Below are positions 37,893-47,924 of a stretch of DNA of 64,000 bases, one piece after another (within the stretch, counting starts at the first letter, position 1; each line of letters opens with the position of its first letter). Position numbers and translations under genes: made by a program. Under the pieces are notes generated by a model, which searched no databases, was not told the origin of the DNA, and was given only the letters and a program-made list of their open reading frames with translations. Source of the DNA: Chitinophagaceae bacterium (GTDB taxonomy: Bacteria > Bacteroidota > Bacteroidia > Chitinophagales > Chitinophagaceae); contig CANBQT010000010.1 of assembly GCA_947371755.1 (NCBI GenBank), positions 1 through 64,000 of the forward strand. The letters run 5' to 3'.

Positions 37893-39515
37893 ATGAAGAA
37901 ATTCTTACTCATAGCATCGCTATTTGCATTGACATCTTGTGCAAACAATAAAGTAGATACCATCATCCATCATGCGGTTATTTACACGGTAGACTCTGCT
38001 TTTACTATGGCTGAAGCTGTTGCAATAAAAGATGGTAAAATTGTGGCTACAGGTAAGAATGATGAGATCCTTCAAAAATATACGGCAACCGAAAGCATTG
38101 ATGCCGGCGGTAAGGCAATGTATCCCGGTTTTATTGATGCTCACGCACATTTTGTGGGTTATGGCAGATCACTTTTTCAAGTTGATTTATATGGCACTAC
38201 TACCTGGGAAGAAGCAGTAGAAAGAGTGAAAACTTTCGCAGCAAAAAATCCGGATATTCCATGGATACAGGGAAGAGGTTGGGATCAGAATAAATGGCCT
38301 GGAAAAACATATCCGACCAATGCATTATTAAACCTGTTATTCCCGAATAAACCAGTTGTATTACAAAGAATCGATGGACATGCCTCCATAGCAAATCAAA
38401 AAGCCCTGGACCTTGCAGGTATTAAAGCCGGACAGACTATTGTTGGGGGGGCTATAGAAACAAAAGATGGAAAATTAACGGGAGTGTTGATAGATAATGC
38501 AGATGATAAAGTGTACCGCCAGATTCCTGATCCTACTAAAGAAACTTATCAGCAATGGTTAAGTGCAGCTGAGAAAAATTGTTTTGAACAAGGCTTAACT
38601 ACCATTACCGATTGTGGGTTGGGTTTTGATGATGTAGATCGCATTGATTCACTCCAACAAGAAGGAAAATTGTCTATGCGCATATTTGCTATGCTCAGTG
38701 ATAACGATGCGAATCTTGAAAAATATTTGAAGCGTGGTCCGTATAAAACAGATAAGTTATTTGTGAATGGTTTTAAAGTGTATGCCGATGGCGCACTTGG
38801 TAGCAGAGGCGCTTGCCTAATCCAGCCTTATCAGGATAAAGCGGGCTGGTCGGGCTTTTTATTACGAAATAAATCGCATTACGATTCATTGGCCCAGGTT
38901 TTATCAACCACTAATTTTCAAATGTGTACGCATGCAATTGGCGATAGTGCCAATAGAGAAATTCTGCATGTATATAATAAATATTTAAAAGGTAAGAACG
39001 ATCGTAGGTGGAGAATTGAGCATGCGCAAATTATTAACGAAGCCGACTTTGATTTGTTTGGTACAGCAAGCATCGTTCCTTCTGTACAACCTACTCATGC
39101 TACCAGTGATATGTATTGGGCAGCAGAAAGGTTGGGAGCAGAAAGATTAAAAGGTGGGTATGCTTACAAACAATTATTACAACAAAATGGATGGATGCCA
39201 TTAGGTACAGATTTTCCTGTAGAAGACATCTCCCCATTCAAAACATTTCTTGCTGCAGTGGAGCGGAAAGATGCCAAAGGCTTTCCTGGTGCAGGCTTTC
39301 AAATGGAAAATGCATTGAGCAGAGAAGAAACTATACGCGGTATGACCATCTGGGCCGCAAAAGCCAGCTTTTTAGAGAAAGAAGTGGGGAGTATAGAAGT
39401 GGGTAAAAAGGCCGACTTCATTTTATTAGATAAAGATTTAATGAAAGTTCCCGGCAATGAAATCTTACAAACAAAAGTGATGGCCACTTATCTGGGTGGT
39501 AAGAAAGTGCATTAG
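37893..39515 (+). CDS. Amidohydrolase, YtcJ-like lipoprotein
   Basis: A 540-residue metal-dependent hydrolase of the amidohydrolase superfamily. The leader MKKFLLIASLFALTSC has a lipobox (LTSC), so it is probably anchored in the envelope. The N-terminal metal site is DAHAHFVGYG. Further metal/active-site candidates are His in RIDGHA, CTHAIGDSA and RIEHAQI, and Asp in PLGTDFPVED. The composite beta domain (VDTIIHHAVIYTVDS ... IEVGKKADFILLDKDLM) is typical. Substrate unknown (amide, ester or N-formyl compounds in relatives). It precedes the cytochrome cluster by 57 bp, with TACCTTTA, one base from the promoter consensus, in the gap. Confidence 0.88.
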   Translation: MKKFLLIASLFALTSCANNKVDTIIHHAVIYTVDSAFTMAEAVAIKDGKIVATGKNDEILQKYTATESIDAGGKAMYPGFIDAHAHFVGYGRSLFQVDLYGTTTWEEAVERVKTFAAKNPDIPWIQGRGWDQNKWPGKTYPTNALLNLLFPNKPVVLQRIDGHASIANQKALDLAGIKAGQTIVGGAIETKDGKLTGVLIDNADDKVYRQIPDPTKETYQQWLSAAEKNCFEQGLTTITDCGLGFDDVDRIDSLQQEGKLSMRIFAMLSDNDANLEKYLKRGPYKTDKLFVNGFKVYADGALGSRGACLIQPYQDKAGWSGFLLRNKSHYDSLAQVLSTTNFQMCTHAIGDSANREILHVYNKYLKGKNDRRWRIEHAQIINEADFDLFGTASIVPSVQPTHATSDMYWAAERLGAERLKGGYAYKQLLQQNGWMPLGTDFPVEDISPFKTFLAAVERKDAKGFPGAGFQMENALSREETIRGMTIWAAKASFLEKEVGSIEVGKKADFILLDKDLMKVPGNEILQTKVMATYLGGKKVH

Positions 39516-39572
39516 GAAAGAGTAGTAGATATAAGCCGCATTCCTTACCTTTAAAAGGATAAATGAATTAGC

Positions 39573-42326
39573 ATGCTTTTGAAAAAAATACCTAAGACAT
39601 TCTGGGTGATATTTGTTTTGGGTTCATTCGTATTTCTTGCTGCCTGTATGCTAACAGGTAAGAAGGTAGATTACAATACAGAAGTTAAACCGATATTTAA
39701 TAAAAGTTGTATTGCATGCCATGGGGGAGTTAAAAGGCAGGGTGGATTTAGTTTGTTATTTCGGGCTGATGCAATGGCAAAAAATAAATCAGGCAAGCCC
39801 GCTATTATTCCTGGTAATCCTGATAGTAGCGAACTCATCATGCGACTTACGTTAAAAGATCCTGAGGAGAGGATGCCCTATAAGCATCCCGCACTTTCTC
39901 CAAAAGAAATAACTACACTAAAAACCTGGATCAAAGAAGGCGCCGTCTGGGGTGATCACTGGGCCTATGTACCAGTTGCCGAAGTTAGTATTCCATCCAA
40001 TGGCAGAGGACCTTTTGGATTATTTGGAACACCATCCTGGATCAATAACGATATAGATCAATTTATTTATCAAAAAATAAAAAAAGAAGGATTAACGCCT
40101 TCAGATGAAGCAGCTAAATCAACTCTTTTAAGAAGAGCAAGCTTAGATATTATTGGAATGCCGGCATCAGAAAAAATTAATGATTGGTTCCTGCATAATA
40201 ATGATAAAAATGCCTATGAAAAATTAGTAGATACTTTATTGTCATCTCCTCATTATGGCGAAAAATGGGCAGCCATGTGGATGGACCTTGCCCGTTACTC
40301 CGACACTAAAGGTTATGAAAGAGATGATTCAAGAAATATCTGGCGCTATCGCGATTGGTTAATTAGTGCATTCAATGAAAACAAACCTTATAATCAATTT
40401 TTAGTCGAACAAATTGCAGGTGATTTGTTACCCAATCCAACAGACGCACAATATATAGCAACTGCATTTCATCGGAATACTATGACAAATGATGAAGGTG
40501 GAACAGATAATGAAGAATTTAGAACTTCAGCAGTTTTAGACCGCGTAAATGCAACCTGGGAAGGGTTGATGGGAACCAGCTTTGCATGCGTTCAATGTCA
40601 TAGTCATCCATACGATCCGTTTCGCAATGAAGAGTATTATCAATTCATGGCATTTTTCAATAACACCAGAGATGAAGATACTTATGATGACTATCCATTG
40701 ATACGTGAGTTTCATGAAACGGATAGCACAAAATTTATCGCATTAAGAAATTGGGTAAAGCAAAATGAACCGGCAAGAGAAAAAGAAATTGTACAGTTTG
40801 TAAAAATGCAACAACCTGCCATTAATAGCATTGCCGCAGATGAATTAAAGAACGCCGCTTTAATGGATACCAAATGGCTGGTGTTTAGAAACAAAGCAGT
40901 GGCGAGATTAAAAGATATTGATCTTACAAATAAATCAGAATTGATATATCGTTATGAAGCATACCGACCAGGTGGCCAATGGCAGATACATTTAAATAAA
41001 CCAGATGGTCCATTACTTTGTAAATCTTCTGTTATTGAAACCAGAGGAAGATGGAAAGAAGCAAGAATGCATTTTACGCCCATAAAAGGCAGATACCATT
41101 TGTATTTAACTTATAGCAATACTCAATTAAAAATGCCTGAAGAAACAGGCATGCAATTCGATTGGTTTTATTTTACCAATCCTTTCCCGGGCAAACCTTA
41201 TACCGGAACAGATACTTCATACAAGTTTTTTGATGAATTATTAGAACCAAGTTTTGTAACTACTACTCCGGTAATGATGGACAATCCTAAAGAACTATTC
41301 CGTTCTACTCATATTTTTGAAAGAGGTAATTGGTTAGTGAAAGGAAAAGAAGTAACGCCAAATGTACCAGCATCATTAGGAGGTCTGCCAGCAAATGCAC
41401 CTAAGAATAGATTGGGTATGGCCATGTGGCTAACAGACAAAAAAAATCCATTAGTATCTCGCACCATTGTAAATAGAATCTGGGAACAATTTTTTGGCAT
41501 CGGTCTTGCTGAAACCCTGGAAGATATGGGCACACAGGGGATTCCACCAACACATCGTGAACTGCTGGATTATATGTCCTGGAAATTAATGTATGTATAC
41601 CATTGGGACTTGAAAAAATTGATCAAGGAAATTGCGTTAAGCGCTGTATATCGTCAAGACTCCAAACTCAATAAAGAAGCTAAAGAAAAAGATCCAACCA
41701 ATAAATGGTACGCACGCGGACCAAGAGTAAGATTGTCTGCAGAAGAGATCAGGGATCAGGCATTGATGGTGAGTGGATTGATGAGTGAAAAAATGTATGG
41801 CCCGGGTGTGATGCCTTTTCAGCCGGAAGGGATTTGGAATTCCCCCTGGAATGGTTCTTACTGGAAAACAAGTGAACAAGGAGATCAATATCGCAGATCA
41901 TTATATACTTATTGGAAACGTTCTGCGCCCTATCCTTCCATGCTAAGTTTTGACGCTACCAGCAGAGAAGTTTGTACAGCCCGAAGAATCAGAACCAATA
42001 CGCCATTACAGGCTTTAACAACATTAAATGATTCAGTATTTATTGAAGTGGCAAAACGTTTTGCTGGCCGAATACAATCATTTGGAATCAAAGATAAAAA
42101 TGCACAGATCACAAAAGGATATGAATTAGCCATGCATCATTCAATATCAGAAGACAAAAGAAAAGCCTTCGAAAAATTATATGATAAAGCATATATGCAA
42201 TTCAAAGACGATAAAAAGAAATTGGCAGCAACTACAGGTGTAGAAAATTCAACAGCAGAAAATGCAGCATTAATAATTGTGGCGGAAGCGATGCTGAATA
42301 CAGACGAATTCATAACAAAAAATTAG
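39573..42326 (+). CDS. DUF1549/DUF1553 protein with N-terminal cytochrome c-like domain (Planctomycete PSCyt type)
   Basis: A 917-residue protein. Lipobox-like FLAAC (Cys25), then a PSCyt1 cytochrome-like domain with heme motif C46-I-A-C49-H50 and 'RMPYKHPALSPKEITTLKTWIKEGA'. Next is DUF1549 (WAAMWMDLARYSDTKGYERD) with a second CxxCH (CVQCHSHPYDPF), a central carbohydrate-binding-like insert, and a C-terminal DUF1553 (NRIWEQFFGIGLAETLEDMGTQG; RRIRTNTPLQALTTLND). These proteins are numerous in Planctomycetes and scattered in other phyla. Its function is unproven; a role in polysaccharide use is often suggested. First gene of a tight four-gene run; the next starts two bases after its stop. Confidence 0.9.
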   Translation: MLLKKIPKTFWVIFVLGSFVFLAACMLTGKKVDYNTEVKPIFNKSCIACHGGVKRQGGFSLLFRADAMAKNKSGKPAIIPGNPDSSELIMRLTLKDPEERMPYKHPALSPKEITTLKTWIKEGAVWGDHWAYVPVAEVSIPSNGRGPFGLFGTPSWINNDIDQFIYQKIKKEGLTPSDEAAKSTLLRRASLDIIGMPASEKINDWFLHNNDKNAYEKLVDTLLSSPHYGEKWAAMWMDLARYSDTKGYERDDSRNIWRYRDWLISAFNENKPYNQFLVEQIAGDLLPNPTDAQYIATAFHRNTMTNDEGGTDNEEFRTSAVLDRVNATWEGLMGTSFACVQCHSHPYDPFRNEEYYQFMAFFNNTRDEDTYDDYPLIREFHETDSTKFIALRNWVKQNEPAREKEIVQFVKMQQPAINSIAADELKNAALMDTKWLVFRNKAVARLKDIDLTNKSELIYRYEAYRPGGQWQIHLNKPDGPLLCKSSVIETRGRWKEARMHFTPIKGRYHLYLTYSNTQLKMPEETGMQFDWFYFTNPFPGKPYTGTDTSYKFFDELLEPSFVTTTPVMMDNPKELFRSTHIFERGNWLVKGKEVTPNVPASLGGLPANAPKNRLGMAMWLTDKKNPLVSRTIVNRIWEQFFGIGLAETLEDMGTQGIPPTHRELLDYMSWKLMYVYHWDLKKLIKEIALSAVYRQDSKLNKEAKEKDPTNKWYARGPRVRLSAEEIRDQALMVSGLMSEKMYGPGVMPFQPEGIWNSPWNGSYWKTSEQGDQYRRSLYTYWKRSAPYPSMLSFDATSREVCTARRIRTNTPLQALTTLNDSVFIEVAKRFAGRIQSFGIKDKNAQITKGYELAMHHSISEDKRKAFEKLYDKAYMQFKDDKKKLAATTGVENSTAENAALIIVAEAMLNTDEFITKN

Positions 42327-42328
42327 CC

Positions 42329-43825
42329 ATGAGTAGAGATAATCAACGCATCATTCAAGAAGCTAATGCACAAACCATGCAACAGCTTACACGTAGACAC
42401 TTCTTTCAGGAATGTATCACGGGTATGGGAGCTATGGCGCTTGGTTCGGTTCTTGGTAGCTGTAATTGGATCGGATCAAAAGATGCAGGTTCATTGATAC
42501 ATTCCAACCCACTCATGGCTCATGCGCCTCATTTTGCAGGTAAGGCCAAATCAGTGATTTACATTCATATGGCTGGTGCTCCTTCACAATTAGAATTGTT
42601 TGACTTCAAACCTGATTTAATGAAGCTCGACGGACAGGATTGTCCACCTTCATTATTAGAAGGGAAAAAGTTTGCTTTCATCAGAGGGGTGCCTAAAATG
42701 ATGGGTCCGCAAGCGAACTTTAAACAGCATGGACAAAGTGGAGCATGGATCTCTGAACATTTGCCGCATTTATCTACGGTAGCAGATGAGCTTAGTTTTT
42801 TAAAAGCAGTTCAAACGGATCAGTTCAATCATGGGCCGGCTCAATTACTAATGCATACAGGCACCCCAAGATTGGGTAGACCTTCTATTGGTTCATGGGT
42901 AACTTATGGGTTAGGTTCGGAGAATAATAATCTTCCCGGTTTTGTGGTTTTAACTTCTGGTGGGAAAAATCCAGATGCGGGAAAAAGTATCTGGGGGAAC
43001 GGATTTTTGCCATCAGTATACCAGGGTGTGCAATGCAGAACAGAAGGCGATCCAGTATTATTTTTAAAGGACCCTGCAGGAATGGATCGTGATTTACGTA
43101 AGGCTTCTATTGACGCAATTAATGAAGCCAATAAACTTACATACGAAGAATTTCAGGATCCCGAAACAGTATCGCGAATCGCACAATATGAAATGGCTTA
43201 TCGCATGCAGATTGAGGTGCCAGAAACTATGAATATCAATAATGAACCTGCTTATATTCATGAAATGTATGGCACTAAACCTGGTGAAGCGTGCTTTGCA
43301 AACAATGTTTTATTAGCACGCAAACTGGTGGAGAAAGGAGTAAGGTTTGTGCAGTTATTTGATTGGGGATGGGATAGTCATGGCACGGAAGAAAATTTGG
43401 CAATCGACTTTGGATTTGTAAATAAATGCAGGGCAACCGATAAACCAGTAACAGCATTGTTATTGGACCTTAAGCAGAGGGGACTTTTAGATGAAACATT
43501 AGTAGTATGGGGTGGCGAATTTGGAAGAACACCGATGCAAGAAAATAGAGATGGAAAGAAAAATCCATTTAAAGGAAGAGATCATCATACAGAAGCATTT
43601 ACTATGTGGATGGCAGGTGGCGGCATTAAAAAAGGATTTAGTTATGGAGAGACTGATGAGATTGGCTATAGTGCCATCAGTGGTAAAGTAACTCCTTACG
43701 ATATTCAGGCAACTATCTTACATCAATTGGGATTTGATCACGAAAAATTAGTGTATCCATTTCAGGGCAGGTCTTTTCGTTTAACAGATGTTCATGGAAA
43801 AGTTATCAACGAAATACTTGCCTAA
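42329..43825 (+). CDS. DUF1501 protein with Tat-like leader
   Basis: A 498-residue member of the DUF1501 (sulfatase/alkaline-phosphatase-fold) family that normally pairs with DUF1549/DUF1553 proteins. The leader TRRHFFQECITGMGAMALGS resembles a twin-arginine signal. Family features: YIHMAGAPSQLELFDFKPDL, MMGPQANFKQHGQSGAWISEHLPHL, WDSHGTEENL, WGGEFGRTPMQ. Several metal-type residues (Asp/His in DWGWDSHG, GRDHH) are kept, but catalysis in this family is not established. It starts two bases after the previous stop, indicating translational coupling. Confidence 0.92.
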   Translation: MSRDNQRIIQEANAQTMQQLTRRHFFQECITGMGAMALGSVLGSCNWIGSKDAGSLIHSNPLMAHAPHFAGKAKSVIYIHMAGAPSQLELFDFKPDLMKLDGQDCPPSLLEGKKFAFIRGVPKMMGPQANFKQHGQSGAWISEHLPHLSTVADELSFLKAVQTDQFNHGPAQLLMHTGTPRLGRPSIGSWVTYGLGSENNNLPGFVVLTSGGKNPDAGKSIWGNGFLPSVYQGVQCRTEGDPVLFLKDPAGMDRDLRKASIDAINEANKLTYEEFQDPETVSRIAQYEMAYRMQIEVPETMNINNEPAYIHEMYGTKPGEACFANNVLLARKLVEKGVRFVQLFDWGWDSHGTEENLAIDFGFVNKCRATDKPVTALLLDLKQRGLLDETLVVWGGEFGRTPMQENRDGKKNPFKGRDHHTEAFTMWMAGGGIKKGFSYGETDEIGYSAISGKVTPYDIQATILHQLGFDHEKLVYPFQGRSFRLTDVHGKVINEILA

Positions 43826-43843
43826 AAAACATAAGCGGATCTT

Positions 43844-44776
43844 ATGAGTTTAAATCGAAGAAAATTTTTATATATGGCAGGAACAGCAGCAGCACTAGTG
43901 TCAAGTCCATGGGAATCAATCATGGCAAATACCCCAACCTTTAAAATCCCTCTTGATTTCAGTATTAAGATCATGGGAACCAATTGGGGCTTTGAAGGAT
44001 CTGTAGATGCATTTTGTGAAAAAGCAAAAGCTGCAGGTTATGATGGGATTGAAATGTGGTGGCCTGGAGACAAAGCCGGACAAGATGAATTATTCGCAGC
44101 TTTAAAAAAGCACCAGTTAGAAATTGGATTTTTATGTGGGGTAGGAGAATCTGATCCACAAAAACATCTGTTGGCTTTTAAACAAATGATTGATGCTTGT
44201 GCACATCAAAAAAATCAAAGTCAGTTATATATCAATTGTCATTCAGGAAAAGATTATTTCCCTGAAGAGATTAATAATGAAATTATTCAATACACTATTG
44301 ATCTGGCAAAAGAAACTGGTGTAACCATCTGCCATGAATCACATCGATCTCGAATACTATTTGCTGCACACGTAGCAAAAAAATATTTACAAAGGTTTGA
44401 TAGGCTTCGAATGACAATGGATATTTCTCACTGGTGTAATGTGCATGAATCACTATTGCACGATCAGGAAGAAACAGTGCAATTAGCGCTTACCAGAGTT
44501 GATCATATTCATGCAAGGGTGGGGCATCCAGAAGGCCCGCAGGTGAATGATCCAAGGGCTCCGGAGTGGGCAGAAGCTGTTAAAAGGCATTTTGAATGGT
44601 GGGATAAAGTGGTGGAATTAAAAATAAAATCAGGAGCAAAACATTTAACCATCTTAACAGAGTTTGGTCCACCCGATTATATGCCTACCATGCCTTATAC
44701 CAAACAGCCTTTAGCAGATCAATGGGCTATTAATGTGTACATGATGCAATTACTGAGAAAAAGATACCAAGCTTAA
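43844..44776 (+). CDS. Sugar phosphate isomerase/epimerase-like TIM-barrel protein, exported
   Basis: A 310-residue xylose-isomerase-like TIM barrel. It opens SLNRRKFLYMAGTAAALVSSP, a Tat-like signal. Barrel features: FCEKAKAAGYDGIEMWW, TICHESHRSR (candidate metal Glu/His), MTMDISHWC (Asp/His), DHIHARVGHPEGPQ, and LTEFGPP (Glu). Such exported isomerases occur beside DUF1501/DUF1553 genes. The substrate is probably a free sugar or derivative outside the cytoplasm (inference). It lies 18 bases after DUF1501 and 12 bases before the next gene. Confidence 0.87.
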   Translation: MSLNRRKFLYMAGTAAALVSSPWESIMANTPTFKIPLDFSIKIMGTNWGFEGSVDAFCEKAKAAGYDGIEMWWPGDKAGQDELFAALKKHQLEIGFLCGVGESDPQKHLLAFKQMIDACAHQKNQSQLYINCHSGKDYFPEEINNEIIQYTIDLAKETGVTICHESHRSRILFAAHVAKKYLQRFDRLRMTMDISHWCNVHESLLHDQEETVQLALTRVDHIHARVGHPEGPQVNDPRAPEWAEAVKRHFEWWDKVVELKIKSGAKHLTILTEFGPPDYMPTMPYTKQPLADQWAINVYMMQLLRKRYQA

Positions 44777-44788
44777 ATATAGAATCGA

Positions 44789-46189
44789 ATGCTTTTTATT
44801 ACAGAGGTCGTAGCACATTTTCATCCTGTACTGGTTCACCTTCCAATAGGCATATTATTGTTAGCTATTTTATTTCACTGGCTCAGTACCAAAGAAAAAT
44901 ATGCGGGCTTATCAACTGCAATACCGATAGCTTATCTAGCTGGTTCTATCACTGCATTATTATCCTGTATCACAGGATATTTATTATCAGGATCAGGAGA
45001 GTATGATGAAACAACTTTGAATTTACATCAATGGATGGGAATACTGGTAGCATTTGTTTCAGCAACTGGGTATTTGTTTTCTCGCACAAAAAATTATTCC
45101 CAATTAAAATGGGTTTCCATTGCATTATTAATTTTACTAACAGTAACAGGTCATCTGGGAGGAACACTCACACACGGTGAAGGTTATTTATGGAAAGGTT
45201 CTTCTGAATCTAAAAAAGATTCTACAGCTGGAACAAAATTAATTGCGAATGCGCAGGAAGCAATCGTATATAAAGATATTATTCAACCTATGTTACAGCA
45301 GAAATGCTATAATTGCCATGCAGCCACCAAGCAAAAAGGTGGATTGCGTTTGGATTCAGAAGAATGGATTATTAAAGGTGGGAAAAATGGCAAGGTATTA
45401 GTAGCCGGAAGTATTGATAGCAGTGAAGTTTATAAACGAATCATTCTTGACCCAATTGAAGAAAAGCATATGCCTCCCAAAGGCAAATCACAACTCACAG
45501 AACAAGAGAGGGTTTTACTACAATGGTGGATTGCATCAGGTGCTGATTTTGCAAAAAAATCTAAAGAGATTGCACAAACATCAGCAATTAAAACAGCTCT
45601 GAGTGCTTTAGAAAAAACAGAAATAGTTGCATCAAAAAGAACGGATGTTCCGGATGTAGAAATAGCAAAAGCTAGTGAAACGATATTAGAATCATTAAGA
45701 AAAAAATCAGTAACAGTATTTGAAATCTCAGCGAATAGTAATTGGTTAAGTGCCAATTTTGTAAACTGTACAAAATGGGACGCTGATATTGAAAAAAACA
45801 TGTCTTCTTTAAAAGATCAGTTGATCTGGTTGAAAATTCCCGGTGCTCAATTGCAAGAAAGTTCATGGAAAACTATAGCAGCACTTACCAATTTAAGAAG
45901 ACTAAGCGCAGAACATTCTAGTATCACAGATAAAGATTTGGAACAACTTAATTCATTAAATCAGTTGCAATATTTAAACCTGGTGGATACAAAAATAACA
46001 GCTAAAGGATTGTTGCAGTTGAAGGCTAATACGAATATTACTAACCTGTTTTTAAGTCGCACTGGAATTGGAGCTCAAGAATTCAATACTTTAAAATTAA
46101 AGTTTCCTAAAGCCGTCATTGATACTGGTGGGTATAATGTACCATTTATTGCTACAGATACGCAACAACTTCATCCGAAAGAAAAGTAA
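44789..46189 (+). CDS. DUF2231 membrane / cytochrome c-like / leucine-rich-repeat protein
   Basis: A 466-residue protein. The N-terminal DUF2231 region has four hydrophobic helices (HFHPVLVHLPIGILLLAILFH onward to about residue 125). A single PSCyt1-type cytochrome domain follows with C173-Y-N-C176-H177 and 'HMPPKGKSQLTEQERVLLQWW', then a short LRR segment (LTNLRRLSAEHSSITDKDLEQL; LQYLNLVDTKIT). The combination matches Planctomycete-style membrane cytochromes. Probably the membrane-anchored electron-transfer member of the cluster. The last codons (...PKEK) and the TAA stop are in the AAAGTAAAAG edge of a repeat element. Confidence 0.85.
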   Translation: MLFITEVVAHFHPVLVHLPIGILLLAILFHWLSTKEKYAGLSTAIPIAYLAGSITALLSCITGYLLSGSGEYDETTLNLHQWMGILVAFVSATGYLFSRTKNYSQLKWVSIALLILLTVTGHLGGTLTHGEGYLWKGSSESKKDSTAGTKLIANAQEAIVYKDIIQPMLQQKCYNCHAATKQKGGLRLDSEEWIIKGGKNGKVLVAGSIDSSEVYKRIILDPIEEKHMPPKGKSQLTEQERVLLQWWIASGADFAKKSKEIAQTSAIKTALSALEKTEIVASKRTDVPDVEIAKASETILESLRKKSVTVFEISANSNWLSANFVNCTKWDADIEKNMSSLKDQLIWLKIPGAQLQESSWKTIAALTNLRRLSAEHSSITDKDLEQLNSLNQLQYLNLVDTKITAKGLLQLKANTNITNLFLSRTGIGAQEFNTLKLKFPKAVIDTGGYNVPFIATDTQQLHPKEK

Positions 46190-46380
46190 AAGTGTTAACC
46201 CTAGGCTTCAGCCTAGGGATGAAGGGTACATAATAATTAGGGCTTTAGCCCATATGCTGTGCAGTTTCAAAAGAATGTTATTATTTTTCTTTGATGCGCC
46301 ACAGCATATGGGCTAAAGCCCAATTCGATATTTAGATCTGAATCCCCACCCTAAAGGGCGGGGTTAACACTTTTTACTTT
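46183..46380. repeat. Palindromic repeat element, copy 1 (about 198 bp)
   Basis: Bounded by AAAGTAAAAGTGTTAACCC and its inverted counterpart GGGTTAACACTTTTTACTTT. Inside: palindrome 46199-46218 (CCCTAGGCTTCAGCCTAGGG), a perfect 22-bp inverted repeat 46240-46261 / 46300-46321 whose own left part GGGCTTTAGCCC is palindromic, and palindrome 46344-46363 (CCCCACCCTAAAGGGCGGGG). It spans the junction of two convergent genes and supplies both stop codons. A second copy is at 50907. Confidence 0.85.
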
Positions 46381-47774
46381 AATTCTCCCACCATCTGCGC
46401 GGGCACTACCCATTCATCAAATTGTTCTGGCGTTACATAGCCAAGTTTCACTGCCATCTCTTTTAAAGTTGTTCCTTCTTTATGAGCTGTCTGTGCAATT
46501 TCTGCGGCTTTATAATAACCGATTTTGGTATTTAAAGAAGTAACCAGCATCAAACTATTATCCACATGCTTTTTGATGTTTGTTTCTATTGGAGCTAGTC
46601 CTACTGCACACTTATCATTGAAGCTTACACAACCATCACCGATTAATCTGGCACTGTGTAAGAAATTGTAGATCATCACAGGTTTAAATACATTCAATTC
46701 AAAATGTCCTGTTGCTCCGCCAATATTAATTGCTACATCATTTCCCATTACTTGTGCAGCAATCATTGTCAGAGCTTCGCACTGAGTTGGGTTTACTTTA
46801 CCTGGCATAATAGAAGATCCTGGTTCGTTATCAGGAATATGTAATTCGCCGATACCACTTCTTGGTCCAGATGAAAGCATACGAATATCGTTTGCAATTT
46901 TCATCAGACTTACTGCTACTGTTTTCAAAGCACCATGAGCTTCCACAATCGCATCATGTGCTGCAAGCGCTTCGAATTTGTTTTCTGCTGTAACAAATGG
47001 AAGTCCGGTTAAGTTCGCAATATGTTTTGCCACATTTACATCATAACCTTTAGGTGTATTGATGCCGGTACCAACTGCAGTTCCGCCCAATGCCAATTCG
47101 CTTAAGTGTGCTAGTGTATTGTTGATAGCTTTTAATCCATGTGTTAATTGAGAAACGTAACCGCTGATTTCCTGACCAAGTGTTAAAGGTGTTGCATCCA
47201 TGAAATGGGTACGGCCAATTTTTACAATGTGCATGAACTCTTTGCTCTTCAAAGCTAAAGTGTCTCTTAATTTAGTGATGCCAGGGATGGTGGTCTCTAA
47301 TAAGATTTTATACGCAGCAATGTGCATGGCAGTAGGGAAAGTATCGTTGGATGATTGAGATTTGTTAACATCATCATTAGGATGTAAGAATTTATCATGG
47401 TCTAATAAAGAACCCCCTTTGATAACATGTCCGCGATAAGCCACTACTTCGTTCACATTCATATTACTCTGAGTGCCAGAACCAGTTTGCCAGACAACCA
47501 ATGGGAATTGACCATTTAGTTTTCCTTCTAAAATCTCATCACAAACCTGACCAATCAAATTTGCCTTCTCTTCAGAAAGAACACCAGCATCAAAATTTGT
47601 TAATGCAGCTGCTTTTTTTAAGTAAGCAAAAGCCGCAATGATTTCTTTTGGCATTTTGTTGATGTCCTGAGCAATTTGAAAGTTTTCGATGCTACGTTGC
47701 GTCTGTGCCCCCCAATAAACTTCGGCAGGTACTTTTACCTCGCCCATGGTGTCTTTCTCGATACGGAATTCCAT
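46374..47774 (-). CDS. fumC: Fumarate hydratase, class II
   Basis: A 466-residue TCA-cycle enzyme converting fumarate to malate, oxygen-stable and without an iron-sulphur cluster. Signature [17 protein letters not shown] is intact (mobile-loop Ser). Other conserved segments: [50 protein letters not shown] and [12 protein letters not shown]. Length is normal. It stands alone with a TACCTTTG promoter box 38 bases upstream. The last residues GELK and the stop are read from the AAAGTAAAAAGT edge of the repeat element. Confidence 0.97.
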   Translation of the reverse strand: MEFRIEKDTMGEVKVPAEVYWGAQTQRSIENFQIAQDINKMPKEIIAAFAYLKKAAALTNFDAGVLSEEKANLIGQVCDEILEGKLNGQFPLVVWQTGSGTQSNMNVNEVVAYRGHVIKGGSLLDHDKFLHPNDDVNKSQSSNDTFPTAMHIAAYKILLETTIPGITKLRDTLALKSKEFMHIVKIGRTHFMDATPLTLGQEISGYVSQLTHGLKAINNTLAHLSELALGGTAVGTGINTPKGYDVNVAKHIANLTGLPFVTAENKFEALAAHDAIVEAHGALKTVAVSLMKIANDIRMLSSGPRSGIGELHIPDNEPGSSIMPGKVNPTQCEALTMIAAQVMGNDVAINIGGATGHFELNVFKPVMIYNFLHSARLIGDGCVSFNDKCAVGLAPIETNIKKHVDNSLMLVTSLNTKIGYYKAAEIAQTAHKEGTTLKEMAVKLGYVTPEQFDEWVVPAQMVGELK

Positions 47775-47812
47775 AACTGGTATTTATAAGTGGTGAATGT
47801 TTTTTTGCCCCG

Positions 47813-47820
47813 CAAAGGTA
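47813..47820 (-). promoter_or_regulatory. -7 box TACCTTTG of fumC
   Basis: Reads TACCTTTG on the minus strand, 38 bases before the fumC ATG. Confidence 0.5.
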
Positions 47821-47924
47821 GTGCAAGTGCGCAAAATGATAGAGGATAAAATATTTCCATTCGTCCTTTTTACTACTTTACCCATCTGTAATATTTAATA
47901 TCTTTCATTTTCTAAAACTAATCT

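Noticed and set aside
46119-46316. Open frame running through the repeat element at 46 kb
   Set aside because: It runs out of the cytochrome gene into palindromic repeat; composition and structure indicate non-coding repeat DNA.
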